Below are positions 34,831 to 46,815 of a DNA stretch of 64,000 bases, one piece after another. Positions within the stretch are counted from its first letter, which is position 1, and each line of letters starts with the position of its first letter. The translations under genes and the position numbers were made by a program. The notes under the pieces are model-generated. The model saw only the letters and a list, made by a program, of their open reading frames with translations. It did no database searches and was not told the DNA's origin. The DNA comes from Gibbula magus (lineage: Eukaryota; Mollusca; Gastropoda; Trochida; Trochidae). Where the stretch lies: positions 69,500,420 through 69,564,419 of the forward strand of contig OW388289.1 of the NCBI GenBank assembly GCA_936450465.1, in the 5' to 3' direction.

Positions 34831-35139
34831 TAAGGGTTGATGAAGAGGGACATTCAAGTATTAGCATTACATGAACTTGTATTGGGATTTCTGTATTTGT
34901 TTCTTTTCTTTGTTGAATCACTACTAGCTGTTAACAAAACTGCAACGAAATTACATAAAGAGATAACATACTAAATGGAAGCTTATTGATTAAAACAATA
35001 TTATGAAACTTGAAAAGGTAATAAAGTAAGACTTGTTTTATTACTGTGATCTTTCGCTTTACTTCAATCAAACGACAGTAGGCATAACATGGTTATATTT
35101 GGGATAGCACTACCTTCAATAGTACAAATTCTTGTACTT
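34831..35139. other. No gene recognised
   Basis: Flank of copy B. The CTTTACTTCAATCAAACGACA motif at 35,056 also occurs immediately before the LTR element in copy C (61,349-61,368), showing the duplication extended this far. Confidence 0.5.
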
Positions 35140-35240
35140 TTTCGGGCCGAGTTCCATGCGGGATTCGAACCCACGCCCTCAGAGAAAGGCAACTATCGCC
35201 AGCATTGACTGCACCAACAGCTTACCACAGGACCTATATA
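35140..35240 (-). repeat. tRNA-derived SINE head
   Basis: On the minus strand: TGGTAAGCTGTTGGTGCAG (A-box/D-arm-like), then GGGTTCGAATCCCGC, a perfect T-arm/B box. The anticodon arm does not fold and the acceptor ends do not pair. It is related to the remnant at 1,161-1,237. Confidence 0.6.
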
Positions 35241-36550
35241 TTTCGGCATATTTCCTGTAGCTGTTTCTCCTCTGTAACTCAGTCAGATTTACCGACTCCT
35301 TTGTACATGTACAATTCATCCCATGAGAACAACGTTGTTCCAACTCCAAAGAAGTAGTTTGTTAAAGTATGTATATGTGTAATACTCATGGGAATTCAAT
35401 AAAAAAAATACACATATGTAAAATTGCGTCCATGATGTGAACCAATTGACTGATATTCGAAAAAACGGATACTTTTTTGTAAACATTCGTATTTCTGTTT
35501 GGACAGTTTAGTTTAGTTTTGTACACGTGGAAGTTTTAAAAGATTTTATATTCTATGTTTGTAAAGGATATAAAAACAAGACATTTTCATATTAGTTTAT
35601 AAATATTTAACCTGAAATAAACGTGTAAAGGAGGAAAAAACCATCAATTCCAAACTGTTCTATGTCCATGTCACGTGATCATAAGGTACAACTGAATTGG
35701 TTGATGATACGTACAACACTTTGGATGTGAGCAATTGTATAAAATATCTGGAGTTAGAACCAAGAAAATACCAAGAAAACCATTTTCTAAGCTATATACT
35801 GCTACATGTATGAAACTTGATATGGAGATAGAATAAACCACCAGGAGTACTCAGAACACCCTAACTCAGTTCCGACCAAAAGTGGAGATAGAACAATCTG
35901 GTTTTCATGGTGGTAAAACCCCGGTTTTAGTTATTGTTTTAGCATCTCTACAATTATTTACTTATTGCTTCATTTTTAAAATAAGGTGCCTAATTGTTAA
36001 ATGAAAATGTATTGAATACATGCATCAAGTGATATGATTGAATTCTTTTTGAACTTATGAACTCTCGGTTGATATAATTTTTCCGACCATTTACGTACAC
36101 CATAACTGATAGATAAGAATTTATTCAGTCTAGTCAATTGACTAACAAGTATGAATTGAATAGCTTGATAAAGGGAACTGGGTTCCAAATAGTATACGTT
36201 AAATGAAAATAACACAAAGCCTCAGATATTTATCGAGGTATTATATTTGATATTATCAAACTTAAATCGATCAGTAGCGAGCTATTTGAACTGCTAGTGA
36301 ATAAAACTCAACTCTGTCGCCTTAAGGTGCCACCTATGTCTACTATACAATATATATGCTTATCAAATAGGGCAAACAGTACCTCGGACACCGCCCAAAG
36401 TCGCCCAAATTTCGGACCATTTTCACGACGCAATAGTGGACACAATAATAACTGCAATAGCAGCAATATGTTTAGTTCAAAATGTTTCGTTTCAATATGT
36501 TCGATTTGTAATTTCGTTTGATAAATACCTGATAGTTGGATTTTTTTTTA
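35241..36550. other. No gene recognised
   Basis: AT-rich, short unsupported open frames only (35997-36215 minus, 36297-36521 plus). Confidence 0.45.
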
Positions 36551-37190
36551 AATAGAGCCAAGGGCTCTGTGGCTCATCAGGACTTCATTGATTTATTATC
36601 TCAAGTTGAATATATAAGTTAACTAATTCATTGTACACTAATACATTGTAAACATTTGGGGTCACAGGATCACCAAATCTACAATAAAGAACCACCTTTG
36701 TCCAAAGAGTATAGAAACAACATTACAGCTTTCTAGAGCTTTACATACTTGAGAAGAAGATGAAAAAAGGTTTTTAAGGTCGTGACCCCTGTGACCCTAT
36801 TCGGGATCACAAGGTCAACAAATCTACAATTTAGAATTTCCATTGGCCAAGGCGTCTGCACCTAACATTTCAGCTTTCTAGATCTGTTGGTACTGGAGAA
36901 GAAGATGGAAAATGGTTTTTAAGGTCATGACCCCTGTGACCCTATTTGGGGTCATAGGTTCACCAAATCTACAATTTAGAATCTCCAATTGCCAAGGAGT
37001 TTGCACACATTATTGGTATAGAAGATGAAAAAATGTTTATAAGAGCGTGACCCCTGTGACCCTATTTGGAGTTATTGGTTCTTGAGATGAAGTCGAAAAA
37101 AGGAAAAGTTTGGACAGACGGACGGACGCTGGACGCCATGCTATGCCAAAAGACCATCGGGCCTTTCAGGCTTGATAAGCTGAAAAACAA
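36551..37190 (+). mobile_element. Dispersed repeat R145 with tandem core, probably a MITE
   Basis: Starts AGAGCCAAGGGCTCTGTGGC and ends with a GGACAGACGGACGGACGCTGG stretch and a GGGCCTTTCAGGCTTGATAAGCTGAAAAA tail, a layout I know from abundant molluscan repeats. The core is about three tandem units of 145 bp starting at 36,658, 36,803 and 36,948, each ending GTGACCCCTGTGACCCTAT. Inverse fragments occur at 13.4 kb and 4.7 kb. Confidence 0.65.
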
Positions 37191-37599
37191 CTATCTGGCG
37201 TGAATATAAATTGTTGTATAAAATGCAACTGAAGCAATGTAAAAGTACCTACAATGTACACATGGCTGCATCTTTCAAGATAGTATGAACAAGCTTCAAG
37301 CAAATCCTAATAAATTGAAGTACAAAAGTAGTACACATATGACAATTTTCACGTTCATCTAGGATATTTGACACATCAGGATCTGTTTTGTTATTATCGT
37401 TGTGTAAAGTATGAAAACAACAGACTCATGTTGATAAAACGCAATCGACAAGTATTAGTCTCAGTAAAAATTAAAAAATATCTAAAACCGTGCAAGTTTG
37501 TATATATATGTCCAATTGACGTGAAAACAATACAAATAACATCAATCGATAAGATCAGTCAGTAATCGGGTAACGGAAAAATCACACAATCTTATATCT

Positions 37600-38130
37600 A
37601 ACAAGAGCAGAACGAAAGAGGGTCATTTTGCAAGAACGTTTGTTTGCACTAGACCATCAACTGACTCACTCGTGTTAACCAGACTGGCCTGACGTCCAAC
37701 CGTCAAGAAAACGAAGCAGCAAGAGTCACAATAACTGTTGAAGATTGACACATGCGCAACAGGTTCCTCAATTTGCCGTCAGCAAAGTCGACGACATAAG
37801 GTCACCATGCCAGCATGAACACTGTGGTGAAACAAATTCGGGTTGCAGATATCCCCCCGTATTGACGTATCTCAACCGTATTCGTAAGGCAAGATCAATA
37901 AGATGTCAGGAACCTTCATGAGTCATCTTCAGTGATGGTAGTCGATTCGACCTCCTCCATACTGCCGATAAAGTTACATTGTACAAATTAAGAGGCAAAC
38001 GGTAAGCTGCAGCTGGTGTTTAAGAGAACCCACCTCTTCCACAAGCGGTAATACAGGAGGAGTGAGTGATGACGCCATTAGATACCTTTTGAATGAGAAG
38101 ACTGTTCTTGCCTATTTTGACTGATTAATG
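37600..38130 (+). pseudogene. Decayed Tc1-like transposase
   Basis: Scattered frames give HMRNRFLNLPSA, MNTVVKQIRVADI and LTYLNRIRKA, then FSDGSRFDLLHTADKV. The last is recognisable as the FSDESRF block around the second catalytic Asp of Tc1-type DDE transposases, with the preceding helix-turn-helix and linker in the expected order. Several stops and frameshifts occur. The first Asp and the last Glu were not located. No inverted repeats found. Confidence 0.5.
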
Positions 38131-38759
38131 GGGGTCATGTAAAGATACCCATTTTCATTGGAGTGAGACCAAAGAATTTCATCCTTTCCATAGGTGTAAA
38201 TTTCAAAATCAACCCCCTGCTAAAAATGACTGCAACACTTAAGTTCAATGCTAAAATACATCACTCAATCTGTGATTGGTATGTCTGAATATGGTTCAGG
38301 ACCGGTATTAGCTATAACAAACCATTGAAATAGTGTCCTTTGTTTTATATTCTCAAAATAATTGGCTTTGTACTTTCGTTTGTACTTCAGTTTACTATTG
38401 ACCTCCATATAATTGTTACGTTGATCAACTTGTATCATACACATACCTTTTTAATTATTTACCAAAACATTTTCGATTAATTAAATAACAAACTTTGCCA
38501 CGCCATTGGTGTTTTGATATACAATAAATTACATGTCAACGGTTTGTTACGTTTAAACACGTATACATGTCTCTTTCCAAACTGTGAAAAGAACAAATCC
38601 CAAAACTTATAAACATTTCCTCACTATTACATCAATTGTTTAGTTAGATTATTTCTAAACAATTACATTAGGAATTAAGATTTGAATTTCACTGCTGAAC
38701 ATCATTTTATCTGAACAATAATCATAAATCAGTTCGAGCAAGTGTGATATACTTCTTTA

Positions 38760-41359
38760 ACAAAATGAGTATGAACTTTAAAGAGTTTTAATTGATTTGT
38801 TTCCGCATGTGTATACTTTCGAGCATACCAATGTCTTTTATTTCTGGTTGTTAACATAGTGTTTATCTAGTCAAAAATTACGTCTTACTAAACTTAGGTC
38901 ACATTCAAGTGCTTTAATCATTAACACTAAACAATAATAATGCGTGACAAGATGCTAAACAAGGCATGCATGTTTACCTTATGATAAATACATAACAGTG
39001 AGACATCATGAAAATCTATGAATTTTTATTGTCTCTCTTTGCTACTCGTCATCCAACATTTGAGCAAAATGTTATTTCCTGGCGTGATGCATTGTTTCAA
39101 GCTCATACGCAGAGTTGCATGAAATAAGTTACTATCAAATCAAAGGTAACCTATTAAATGTCATTTCTAAAGTAATATATGAAACATGGACGGTTGATGA
39201 GAACATACCTTCAGCAAAATGAGAATGCATTTTTATTAGCATGTACACTATGTCAGATCGAGAAAGCCTAAGTGTCTCACTTGTGCCTAATCCGTTTGAC
39301 CTTTATGCCAACAAAATATGTGTAAACCATTACTACAAACATATGTGTACGTGGTTGTGTGCATGGTGTGTGGTGTGCGTGTGTTCTAGACAACATAAGA
39401 ACATTTTAGACATACTGTATTGATTTTCAAGTTGCAGGGAGTCCTAATTACCTCCTTATATGCAGAAATATTTTTTTCTTGATAAAAATCAATTCCAAGG
39501 TCCTCAATCCAAAAATGCTATGTCCAGGGGACATCATGTAATGAACAATGAACGCATTAAGAGACTACCTGGAGCCTAATCCGTATGTGGATGTCTAGTG
39601 GTAGCCAACATCCATTGTGGAACTGAAGTGGAGATGGGCTGATCTTGTATTAATGAAGTCCTTCAGTATTTATTTGACGAAATCGGATCACATTATCAAA
39701 TGGAAATGAACAGGGGAAAATTATAGTTTTATACATATCAAAGGACATATTAAATCAACGCCCATGTGCTTTCAAATATACAATATATTCATATTTAAAA
39801 GTGTAAATTAATAGCAAAAAAGACACACCAGCATGTTCGTCGTTTACAAAAACATGTTACATGTTAACTCATAATGCAAATTTGGCGGAAATATGTGTTA
39901 TTTAAAGGTGCATCCATTGTGTTTCCTAATATTTTTGTTTTTGGCTTTAATACGTGTCAACCTACCATATGTTCGGATTTCAGTTCAAATAATTTCACTC
40001 AACTTGTACATCTATCCCTTATCGTCAAATGTATCATAATTACTAGTTTTCAATTAAAATTGAGCAACGTCATTATAAAATTTACATGCGTAGAAACCAA
40101 AACTACACGTCCCAAGTATATATACGCTAGTTATATGACCTATCAAACAATATTAACCCAAGCTTGTCTTTATGTCTGTTGTAAATAGGTTTCTAAATTT
40201 ACGTTTGATTCATTGCCGTGTACCAATCACGGCGTATTGCCCCTTTTATACAATCTGAAATCAGTACTATTACCTCTATATCATCACTATATTGATTCGA
40301 GTATCAACAACATGATAACTTTCGGCCAGTACCTCACGAATTAATAACACAATTTACAACGTTTGGCGTCTGTGACAACCAACAACACAATGGATACACC
40401 TTTGAGTTCAAATTTAATTATTTTTAATCTATATAGGCAATACACATTTGTGTTACAGTATTAGTTTCTCGGAAATACCCTTGGTTCAGTTCTACCGTGT
40501 AAAGTGTGATTCAATCAATGTGAAGGTACATGTAAAATATAACAATTTATCATATAACTAGCAATGAAATATGTGAGTATACAATGAAAATATAATCCAT
40601 ATTTGCACATAAGCAGTAGAAAGTCATATTTTCACTGCAGTTTAAATATAACTTATATTTTCACTGCAGTGACTAACGTGTGGCCGTAATTACTTTTCAT
40701 GATTGTCTCCCTTTGAAATGAAATTATTTCCCTTTGTAAAGTGATTATCTCCCTTGCTTTCCACGTCTGACGGTGAACGATGCTGTTGTGATGTTTCAGT
40801 CAATGCATGTTGACCTTTTGAGGTGTTAATATCATATTCAATATTCCATAACATTCTGAATTTCATTTATTGTTGATATGTTGCATAATAGTTCTTTTAT
40901 TCGTGAAAAACTTGGCGAGGGGAGAGGTATGTGACACACAATAACGAACGCCACTCGCTGTATCACTTCGCGTTTGAAATAACCAAATTAACCATTTCGG
41001 TTAACTTTGGGGGTTTCATAGGAGGCTTATTCTAGTTTATAAAATGACATGAAAAAACTACAGTGGGAACTATAATGAACACAAATATTGAGGGGCATCT
41101 CATTAGCTTTCTGTCTTTATACTTTTGTATGTATTTCTCAAAAATATAATTTTGGAGATAAAACTAACTCATTCCAATGATGCAATAACTAGAGGAATGT
41201 AGTACAGACGTGTGAGGCCAACGATAATCTAGTTATGAAATTGGAGCTTTCCACTAAGCCTTAGATGAAGACTGGAAATGAAGAATCTCTACTGCCTATC
41301 ACAAACATCTGTCTACCAGTATCACAAGGTTCCGGTGACTTTACATTAGATTTTCAACC
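38760..41359. other. No gene recognised
   Basis: AT-rich; not matched in the other copy of duplication Y. A TCTCCCTTTGAAATGA/TTCCCTTTGTAAAGTGA/TCTCCCTT run near 40,700-40,755 is a short direct repeat. The open frame at 39874-40188 is unsupported. Confidence 0.4.
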
Positions 41360-42081
41360 AACTTTGAGGGTAGGATACTTTAATCATGTCTGGGTTTTTT
41401 TTTAAATCATCCTTAAATGATGAATTAAGGCCCTTAGCTTACTTACCATGTTACCATGAATTGACCAAGTGCTGCATTTGGAAACAAATCACTTCTTCGC
41501 TATTTAGGTACATGTACACCTGCATAGAAAGTACATGTGAAATAATGATAGTAAAACTAGGACTGCCGCGTAGGTCTAAAAGACTTGTGCTTGACCATGT
41601 TGGACTTCCACATACTTAATCAGATTCTCCGCTATAAAATAAGCTATAAATCTATCTCTATCTTCAATAATTTCAACAATTCTCTGAAAATTGAATAATC
41701 GCATATTAATGGACACCTAAACTTTCTCATTATTAAGATGAAACGGTTAATATTTTCATACTAAGGTATATAGAACATTTTTTGCTTTAATTTCCATTTA
41801 AGTAGGTGTAATCATCATTTAGATTGCATACATAATTAATGTGTTATGTTCTTCTGAATATTCATGAAAATACCCAAAAATGCTCCTTTTCCGACCGCTA
41901 GACGACATTTGCGATGTTTGAATCTTAACTATCAATTCTTTGATGAACGGATTCAACATAACAGTTATTTGACTTATTGCAAACGTAGGTGTCAATAAAG
42001 TTGCAACTGCGAAATTAGTTAAGCAGTTATGAACCTCTGAAATAGGTTGAATATGGCCGTTTTCGAAAAATCTTCTATACT

Positions 42082-42712
42082 CCTGTTTATACGGCGGACT
42101 TTGCACATATGCAATATTGCTTATGGTAGTAATATACACACGTGAGTAAAAGTAAATTTGCTTTGCGTTCATATGCGTTTAATTTTTGCCTAAGCAAATG
42201 GGCTTCCAATTCTTTTAATATATGAATAGAGAATTCCTAAAACATGCCAATTAATATTTATTAGTTGTAAACTAAATAAATGACATTAATTAATATTTGT
42301 CAACATTGTTTTGACTATATCGCCCTAATTATATAATGATAATCGGATAGTCAGATAGATTTTGAAGGCCATCGCGTGCAAGAAGGAGATTATCCAATAT
42401 AGAGAATTTGAAAAACAGTATTAAGAGTTTCTAAAGTTTTCTAATATATGTTCTCAACCTGTGTGAAGTCACTTTGTCTGTATACGACGAACTTTTACTA
42501 GAAAAGTGAAAATACCATATTTACTCACGGTAGTAAACATTTGCACCTGCCCCTGACTAGGTGCAAATTTGCTTACGGTAGTGAAAAATTTGCTTACGGT
42601 AGAAAAATATAATATGTGAAAATGCGTCCATACGGCGAATTTTGTTCATATGAGCAAATTTGCATATGTGTAATTATTTACTCATATGCAAACGCTCGCC
42701 GTATAAACAGGG
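42082..42712. mobile_element. MITE with CCTGTTTATACGGCG inverted ends
   Basis: The left end CCTGTTTATACGGCGGAC is matched inversely by the right end, followed in both arms by TTTGCxxATATG. Near the right end is a second palindrome (42,629-42,702; ATACGGCGAA...CGCCGTAT), and the GCTTACGGTAG motif is repeated. The overlapping minus open frame 41819-42172 is not a gene I recognise. Confidence 0.55.
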
Positions 42713-43510
42713 CTTAAGACACGTCACACATAAACTATACAGATACATGCTTGAAAAATATTTTCCTCGATATTTCTACTTTACAATGTGCTATTAAACG
42801 TGTTGCTATCTTTAATGGTTTACGATTTAAAATTCTCCAAATAATATACCCCTCGAAAACTCTCCAAATCACAAAGTTTTACTTTTCGGGAAAAATGTCC
42901 AAATTGTGCCCAAACTATCAACTTTTATATGATAATGACATGTTATGCAATTCTTAAGCTAGTTATTAGAAAGGGAAGGCAAGTAATTTTGACAGAAGTT
43001 TATTCGTGACAGAGTTATGTCCCTTTGAATGCGAGCCCTAAATTCATGTTTTCAAAAAGATCAATTTTCAAATTTCTTTAGCTCGTTAACAGTTAAAATA
43101 AAGCACGGGTTTGGGAGATTACTTTTTATATGTACCCTTAAATCGCGAAAGTCCAAAAGAATTTCAGATTTTTGCGAAAATTCAAAAAATCTAGTATTAG
43201 GCCTAATCGATGGGGAATGTTGTTGCCCACATTTTGGTGTAGGTTTTGTGAAATTATATTTTATAATTTTCGAGCTATTAAGGTTTGAAGTTTCAATTTC
43301 AAGGGGAGATAATTCAAGAAAGAAGTCGAAAATCAAAAATCGGCCGACGTAGTGAACAAGTTCATGTCACAAGCCATCATCCCTGAACATATCGTGGAAA
43401 AATGTTCAGTGATTACTTCAGAACATGCCGGACAAAAAACGTCAAAAGAATAATTTTAAAAAAACAGGATAAGAACAAAAGCTTTTCTAGACATACGTCT
43501 TGAAGACCTA
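42713..43510. other. No gene; possible unclassified repeat
   Basis: 43,000-43,360 has open frames on both strands with Lys/Phe-rich low-complexity translation and a GTTATGTCCCTTTGAATG/GGGGAGATAATTC pair resembling ends of molluscan repeats. No structure could be proved. Confidence 0.35.
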
Positions 43511-43946
43511 ATTATTTCATTTGTGAGCGATCGAAAGTTGTGGCATTATATTGAACTGTTCAAATGCGAAATATATATACATTGAGAGACTTATCCTCCC
43601 GGATTGTACTGATAGTTGATTGTTGAGATTAATAAACACTTGGTAAAATTCTAATGACTATGCATATTACTTGTTTTATATTCTCAACTAATCTAACTGC
43701 TCTAATAAGAATTTGTCTTCAACTGATAGAGAACTGTGTCCATGAAAAATAGTTTTTTTAATTATTTTGAATTGGATGGCGCTCGATAATCAATAATCTA
43801 ATGAATATGCATAAAGTTTCAAGATAGCCGACGAGGATAGTCACGTCTCACCTCGCTCTGCAAAACTGTACGAATATTGATGTTTCTGTGAAGTTTCCAA
43901 GCACAGCAAAAGGATAAAGATACACCTAAAAGGTATCCCTGCAAGT

Positions 43947-45359
43947 ATGGAAATTTGCAAGTGTTTATTGACAACAGCAGCAATGCTGGATAGATACGCC
44001 CATGATATATACTATCTGGATCATTTCATTGAGGGTGGAGTTCCTGGTCACGTGATTCAAAACAAAGTTCTGAGCAGATCAAATATCAGATACCTGTCAA
44101 TCACCGGTGCTGGTGGCGAGGACACAGATGATGAACATACAAGACAGCAAGACAACATCACTGGTTCCACCCCACAGACAAGCAAGCAAGGTGATAAAGA
44201 CAAATTTGACCTTTTATTGACTCATATTGTACAATTAAAGCAATGTGTTACACAAAATCAAGATCTCACAAATAAAAGACTTTCCACTTTAGAAGACAAA
44301 CTAAACGAAGAACTTTCTCGGAAAAGCAAAATAATGGAAGATAAAAATAAACAAATACAGGACTTAAACCAACGCCTACATGATTCAGAAGATAGGAGAA
44401 CTGAGCTAAGAGCAGAAATGAAGCTGAATTCCCAGGAAAAGAAGACATTAAAAGACCAAGTCCATGATCTTGAGGATCAAGTTATTCGTTTAAACTATCA
44501 GGTTGATGATAGACTCAAAACTATTAATGGTAAACTTGGCAGTATTGGCAAGCAAAAACCATCATATGCAAGTGCTGTGAAATCACCAGGGAAGCAGAAC
44601 ACACATACCTCAACCTCACCTGTAACTATCACTGACACACCCAGGAAATCTCAGACCTGTACAGCGAACAGCAGTAGTAGTAACCAATTCTGTGTTGATG
44701 ATAAAACAGATATGTTGCCTTCACAATCCACGAGTAAATACATTAAGCACTCGGTCTCAAATAATAATGAAAACTCATCTAGTGATAAACATAAACATCA
44801 TGCGGACAAACAATCCAACATGGTTGATCTTTCCCAGAAGGATAAACTACGGCAGTACTATGCAGATAATATACATGGCCTTGTGTTCGAAGGTGAGGTG
44901 GATCCGAAAGCACAACCTCAACATCCTGTACAACCAGCTGGACATCGACAACACACTCTACAGGATCACCATGCAGATAACTCGAAGTCTACAACGTACC
45001 AGATCAAATCCTTAGCAAAAACCTATTCCACACTTGAAGGCGTACCGAGGATAAAGACTAGACGTGTAGTGCTTTCTAACATAAAAGCTGATCAACCATT
45101 TGATAGTGTCCAACAACTGATTCATGACTATGCACATGCTCGCCATGTGCGTGTTACGTATACGAGGCTGTTACGTCAGCGCACACACTATGACGGCGCA
45201 GAGACCTTCAAAGTGCAGGTCAATATGGCGTGCGACGACTACAGTGACGGTATGAATGACAACTTCTCGCCAGCTGATATTACATGTCGTGACTTCATAC
45301 CTCGACAAAGAAAACGGGACTACTTTGGACAATATAGTGAAAATGGACATTCATACTAA
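43947..45359 (+). CDS. LINE-A ORF1 protein, 470 aa
   Basis: Probable RNA-binding, multimerising protein of the retrotransposon ribonucleoprotein. An N-terminal segment (residues 1-55) has a hydrophobic/aromatic pattern (YYLDHFIEGGVPGHVIQNKV). Residues about 88-198 form a long Lys/Glu/Gln heptad region, a clear coiled coil as expected for trimeric ORF1 proteins. A Ser/Thr/Asn/His-rich linker follows (residues about 205-330), then a basic C-terminal domain (residues 360-470) with RIKTRRVVLSNIKADQPF and ending RQRKRDYFGQY. No CCHC knuckle is visible. The frame is uninterrupted, unlike ORF2. The TAA at 45357-45359 is one base upstream of the ORF2 ATG, suggesting coupled translation. Function is inferred from position and architecture, not from a named domain. 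Confidence 0.72.
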   Translation: MEICKCLLTTAAMLDRYAHDIYYLDHFIEGGVPGHVIQNKVLSRSNIRYLSITGAGGEDTDDEHTRQQDNITGSTPQTSKQGDKDKFDLLLTHIVQLKQCVTQNQDLTNKRLSTLEDKLNEELSRKSKIMEDKNKQIQDLNQRLHDSEDRRTELRAEMKLNSQEKKTLKDQVHDLEDQVIRLNYQVDDRLKTINGKLGSIGKQKPSYASAVKSPGKQNTHTSTSPVTITDTPRKSQTCTANSSSSNQFCVDDKTDMLPSQSTSKYIKHSVSNNNENSSSDKHKHHADKQSNMVDLSQKDKLRQYYADNIHGLVFEGEVDPKAQPQHPVQPAGHRQHTLQDHHADNSKSTTYQIKSLAKTYSTLEGVPRIKTRRVVLSNIKADQPFDSVQQLIHDYAHARHVRVTYTRLLRQRTHYDGAETFKVQVNMACDDYSDGMNDNFSPADITCRDFIPRQRKRDYFGQYSENGHSY

Positions 45360-45360
45360 A

Positions 45361-45693
45361 ATGAGTAAGTTTCTGTCTCTGTGCTTTTATATCATGTCGT
45401 TAAGCTTAATAACATGGAATATTCGTGGTTTAACACACAATTGTCGACATATTGCAAACAGCATACCAAATGGTGAAGACATTGTTGCTGTGCAAGAACA
45501 CTGGTTTAGCTCAGTTACTGTTCACAGACTCAATGAACATCATGGTTATTCACTGATATCTTCAGCTTGTAGCAAATCAGCCTCTGCACGTGGTGCTAGC
45601 CCATGGAGGCGTTGCAATATTATGTAAGAATAACTCTATATGGCGTTTGCGCAGTATTCCAACGATGTCAGAATTCTTCGTCGCTGCTATTGT
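45361..45693 (+). pseudogene. LINE-A ORF2, part 1: endonuclease N-terminus
   Basis: ATG at 45361 opens the frame; LITWNIRGL, then VAVQEHWF, match the first two motifs of APE-type LINE endonucleases (the catalytic Asn and Glu blocks). A one-base shift near 45,600 is needed to read the next motif, HGGVAILCKNNSIWRL. The homology stops at about 45,692, where the Tigger-like element begins. The APE endonuclease nicks target DNA for target-primed reverse transcription. Confidence 0.75.
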
Positions 45694-46497
45694 ACAGTCG
45701 AACTTGTATTAGCGGCCACCTCTATAGAGCGGCCACCTGCTAGTTACGGTCACCCTAAAGTCCCCCCGAGCGATTTTACGTTATATTTTACCTCTATAGA
45801 GCGGCCACTTGTTAGATGCGACCAGCGGCCACCCTAATTAAGTCCCGAGCGAAGGCAAGACTTGTTAGTAACGGCCATTTGCAATCACATGACTGTCACG
45901 TGATCGGGAAGTACGCTTGATCACTCACAGCAAGTGACCTCTCGGTGTCAATAAGCGAGCGTGTGGTCGTAATTAACATGTTGATTAGTTAGATGTCACC
46001 TAACTCGATAACAATAGCGTGAGTACACAAGCTTGTTACTTTGATATTCCCTTTGACAAATCTTTTGTGTTATCTGAGTTTGTGAAGCGTGATTTTAATG
46101 CTACTGATGAAGCTGCTGATGACACAGAGGATGACGAAATTGAATCACAAGATGACCATGAAGACATTGTGACGTTGTCAGATGCAATCAAACATGTGCA
46201 GAGTCTAGAACAATTTGGTCTACACCATGCAAACGAAAAGGTTTTAAGACTGGCCATGGAGTTGAAGGACACTGAGTGAGATGACTGTAAAACATACAAA
46301 ACAATAAACAAAAAAATCAGTGACTATTTTAACAACAAACAAATTTAAATCATCATTTAACAAACTTTTAATGACTGTTATATCTTCATTGATTTAAAAA
46401 ACTACATTGTATTTTTAATTCTGTATGTGAAATATGCTCTCATTTTAGAATAAAAAATGATATTAGAATTTTCGTTAGTTGTCTTTGAGTATGACTG
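45692..46497 (+). mobile_element. Internally deleted pogo/Tigger-like DNA transposon
   Basis: The left end reads TA-CAGTCGAAC followed by repeated GCGGCCACCTCTATAGAGCGG motifs (45,711-45,735, 45,790-45,815), characteristic of Tigger/pogo-type termini in marine invertebrates. The right end is degenerate (GAGTATGACTG-CA at 46,487-46,499), about what the inverse of CAGTCGAAC-type ends plus TA would give after decay. Between them only the C-terminal part of a transposase remains. A CGAACCTCTATAGA string also occurs just outside the right end (46,503-46,516), so the exact boundary is uncertain. Confidence 0.62.
46019..46279 (+). pseudogene. Tigger/jerky-like transposase C-terminal fragment
   Basis: An 86-codon frame to TGA at 46,277-46,279: an acidic stretch (DEAADDTEDDEIESQDD) then SDAIKHVQSLEQFGLHH. 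An acidic linker followed by an amphipathic helix is usual at the C-terminus of Tigger-type DDE transposases. The DNA-binding CENPB/HTH and catalytic DDE domains are missing. The apparent first codon (ATG? at 46,019 reads GTG in sequence) is not a real start. Confidence 0.5.
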
Positions 46498-46499
46498 CA

Positions 46500-46815
46500 C
46501 ACCCGAACCTCTATAGAATATGGAAATGGATACCCTGATACCTATGTGATATCATCTCGACTACCTTCGACTTACGTTCTGCAATCTGTGTATGTAGGTG
46601 CAGTTGAAGAACTCTTTGATATGTATGATTTACTTAGTGAAAGAGGTGATATTCACATTTTGGGTGATCTTAATGCAGATATATGTAAAAACACGCTATC
46701 ACCTCGTGGCAGTGTGCTTTACAACTATATCACACAAAGGCATCTTGTACATGCTGTTAGTACATTACGTAACAATGGGCCTGACCAGACATGTAGAAGT
46801 AAAGGCAACAGATTT
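46500..46815 (+). pseudogene. LINE-A ORF2, part 2: endonuclease middle
   Basis: The frame resumes with EYGNGYPDTYVISSRLPS, then ERGDIHILGDLNADI, in which GDLNA is the conserved catalytic Asp/Asn motif of APE endonucleases, then GPDQTCRSKGNRF. It ends abruptly at the LINE-B 3' tail. Confidence 0.75.

Larger units (their letters stand above)
37190..43815 (+). repeat. Local duplication Y, copy 2
   Basis: Counterpart of 25,256-25,320 plus 29,800-32,070, enlarged by insertions: a Tc1 remnant (37.6-38.1 kb), unmatched sequence (38.8-41.35 kb), a MITE at 42.1 kb and, at its 3' end, LINE-A. The duplicated sequence stops near 43,815, where LINE-A begins. Confidence 0.55.

Noticed and set aside
35140..35240. 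Functional tRNA gene on the minus strand
   Set aside because: Good B box only; no acceptor or anticodon stem.
41819..42172. 117-codon minus-strand frame
   Set aside because: It overlaps the left end of a MITE and has no recognisable domain.
43029..43352. Overlapping 107- and 91-codon frames on both strands
   Set aside because: Low-complexity Lys/Phe-rich translations within an apparent repeat; no family.
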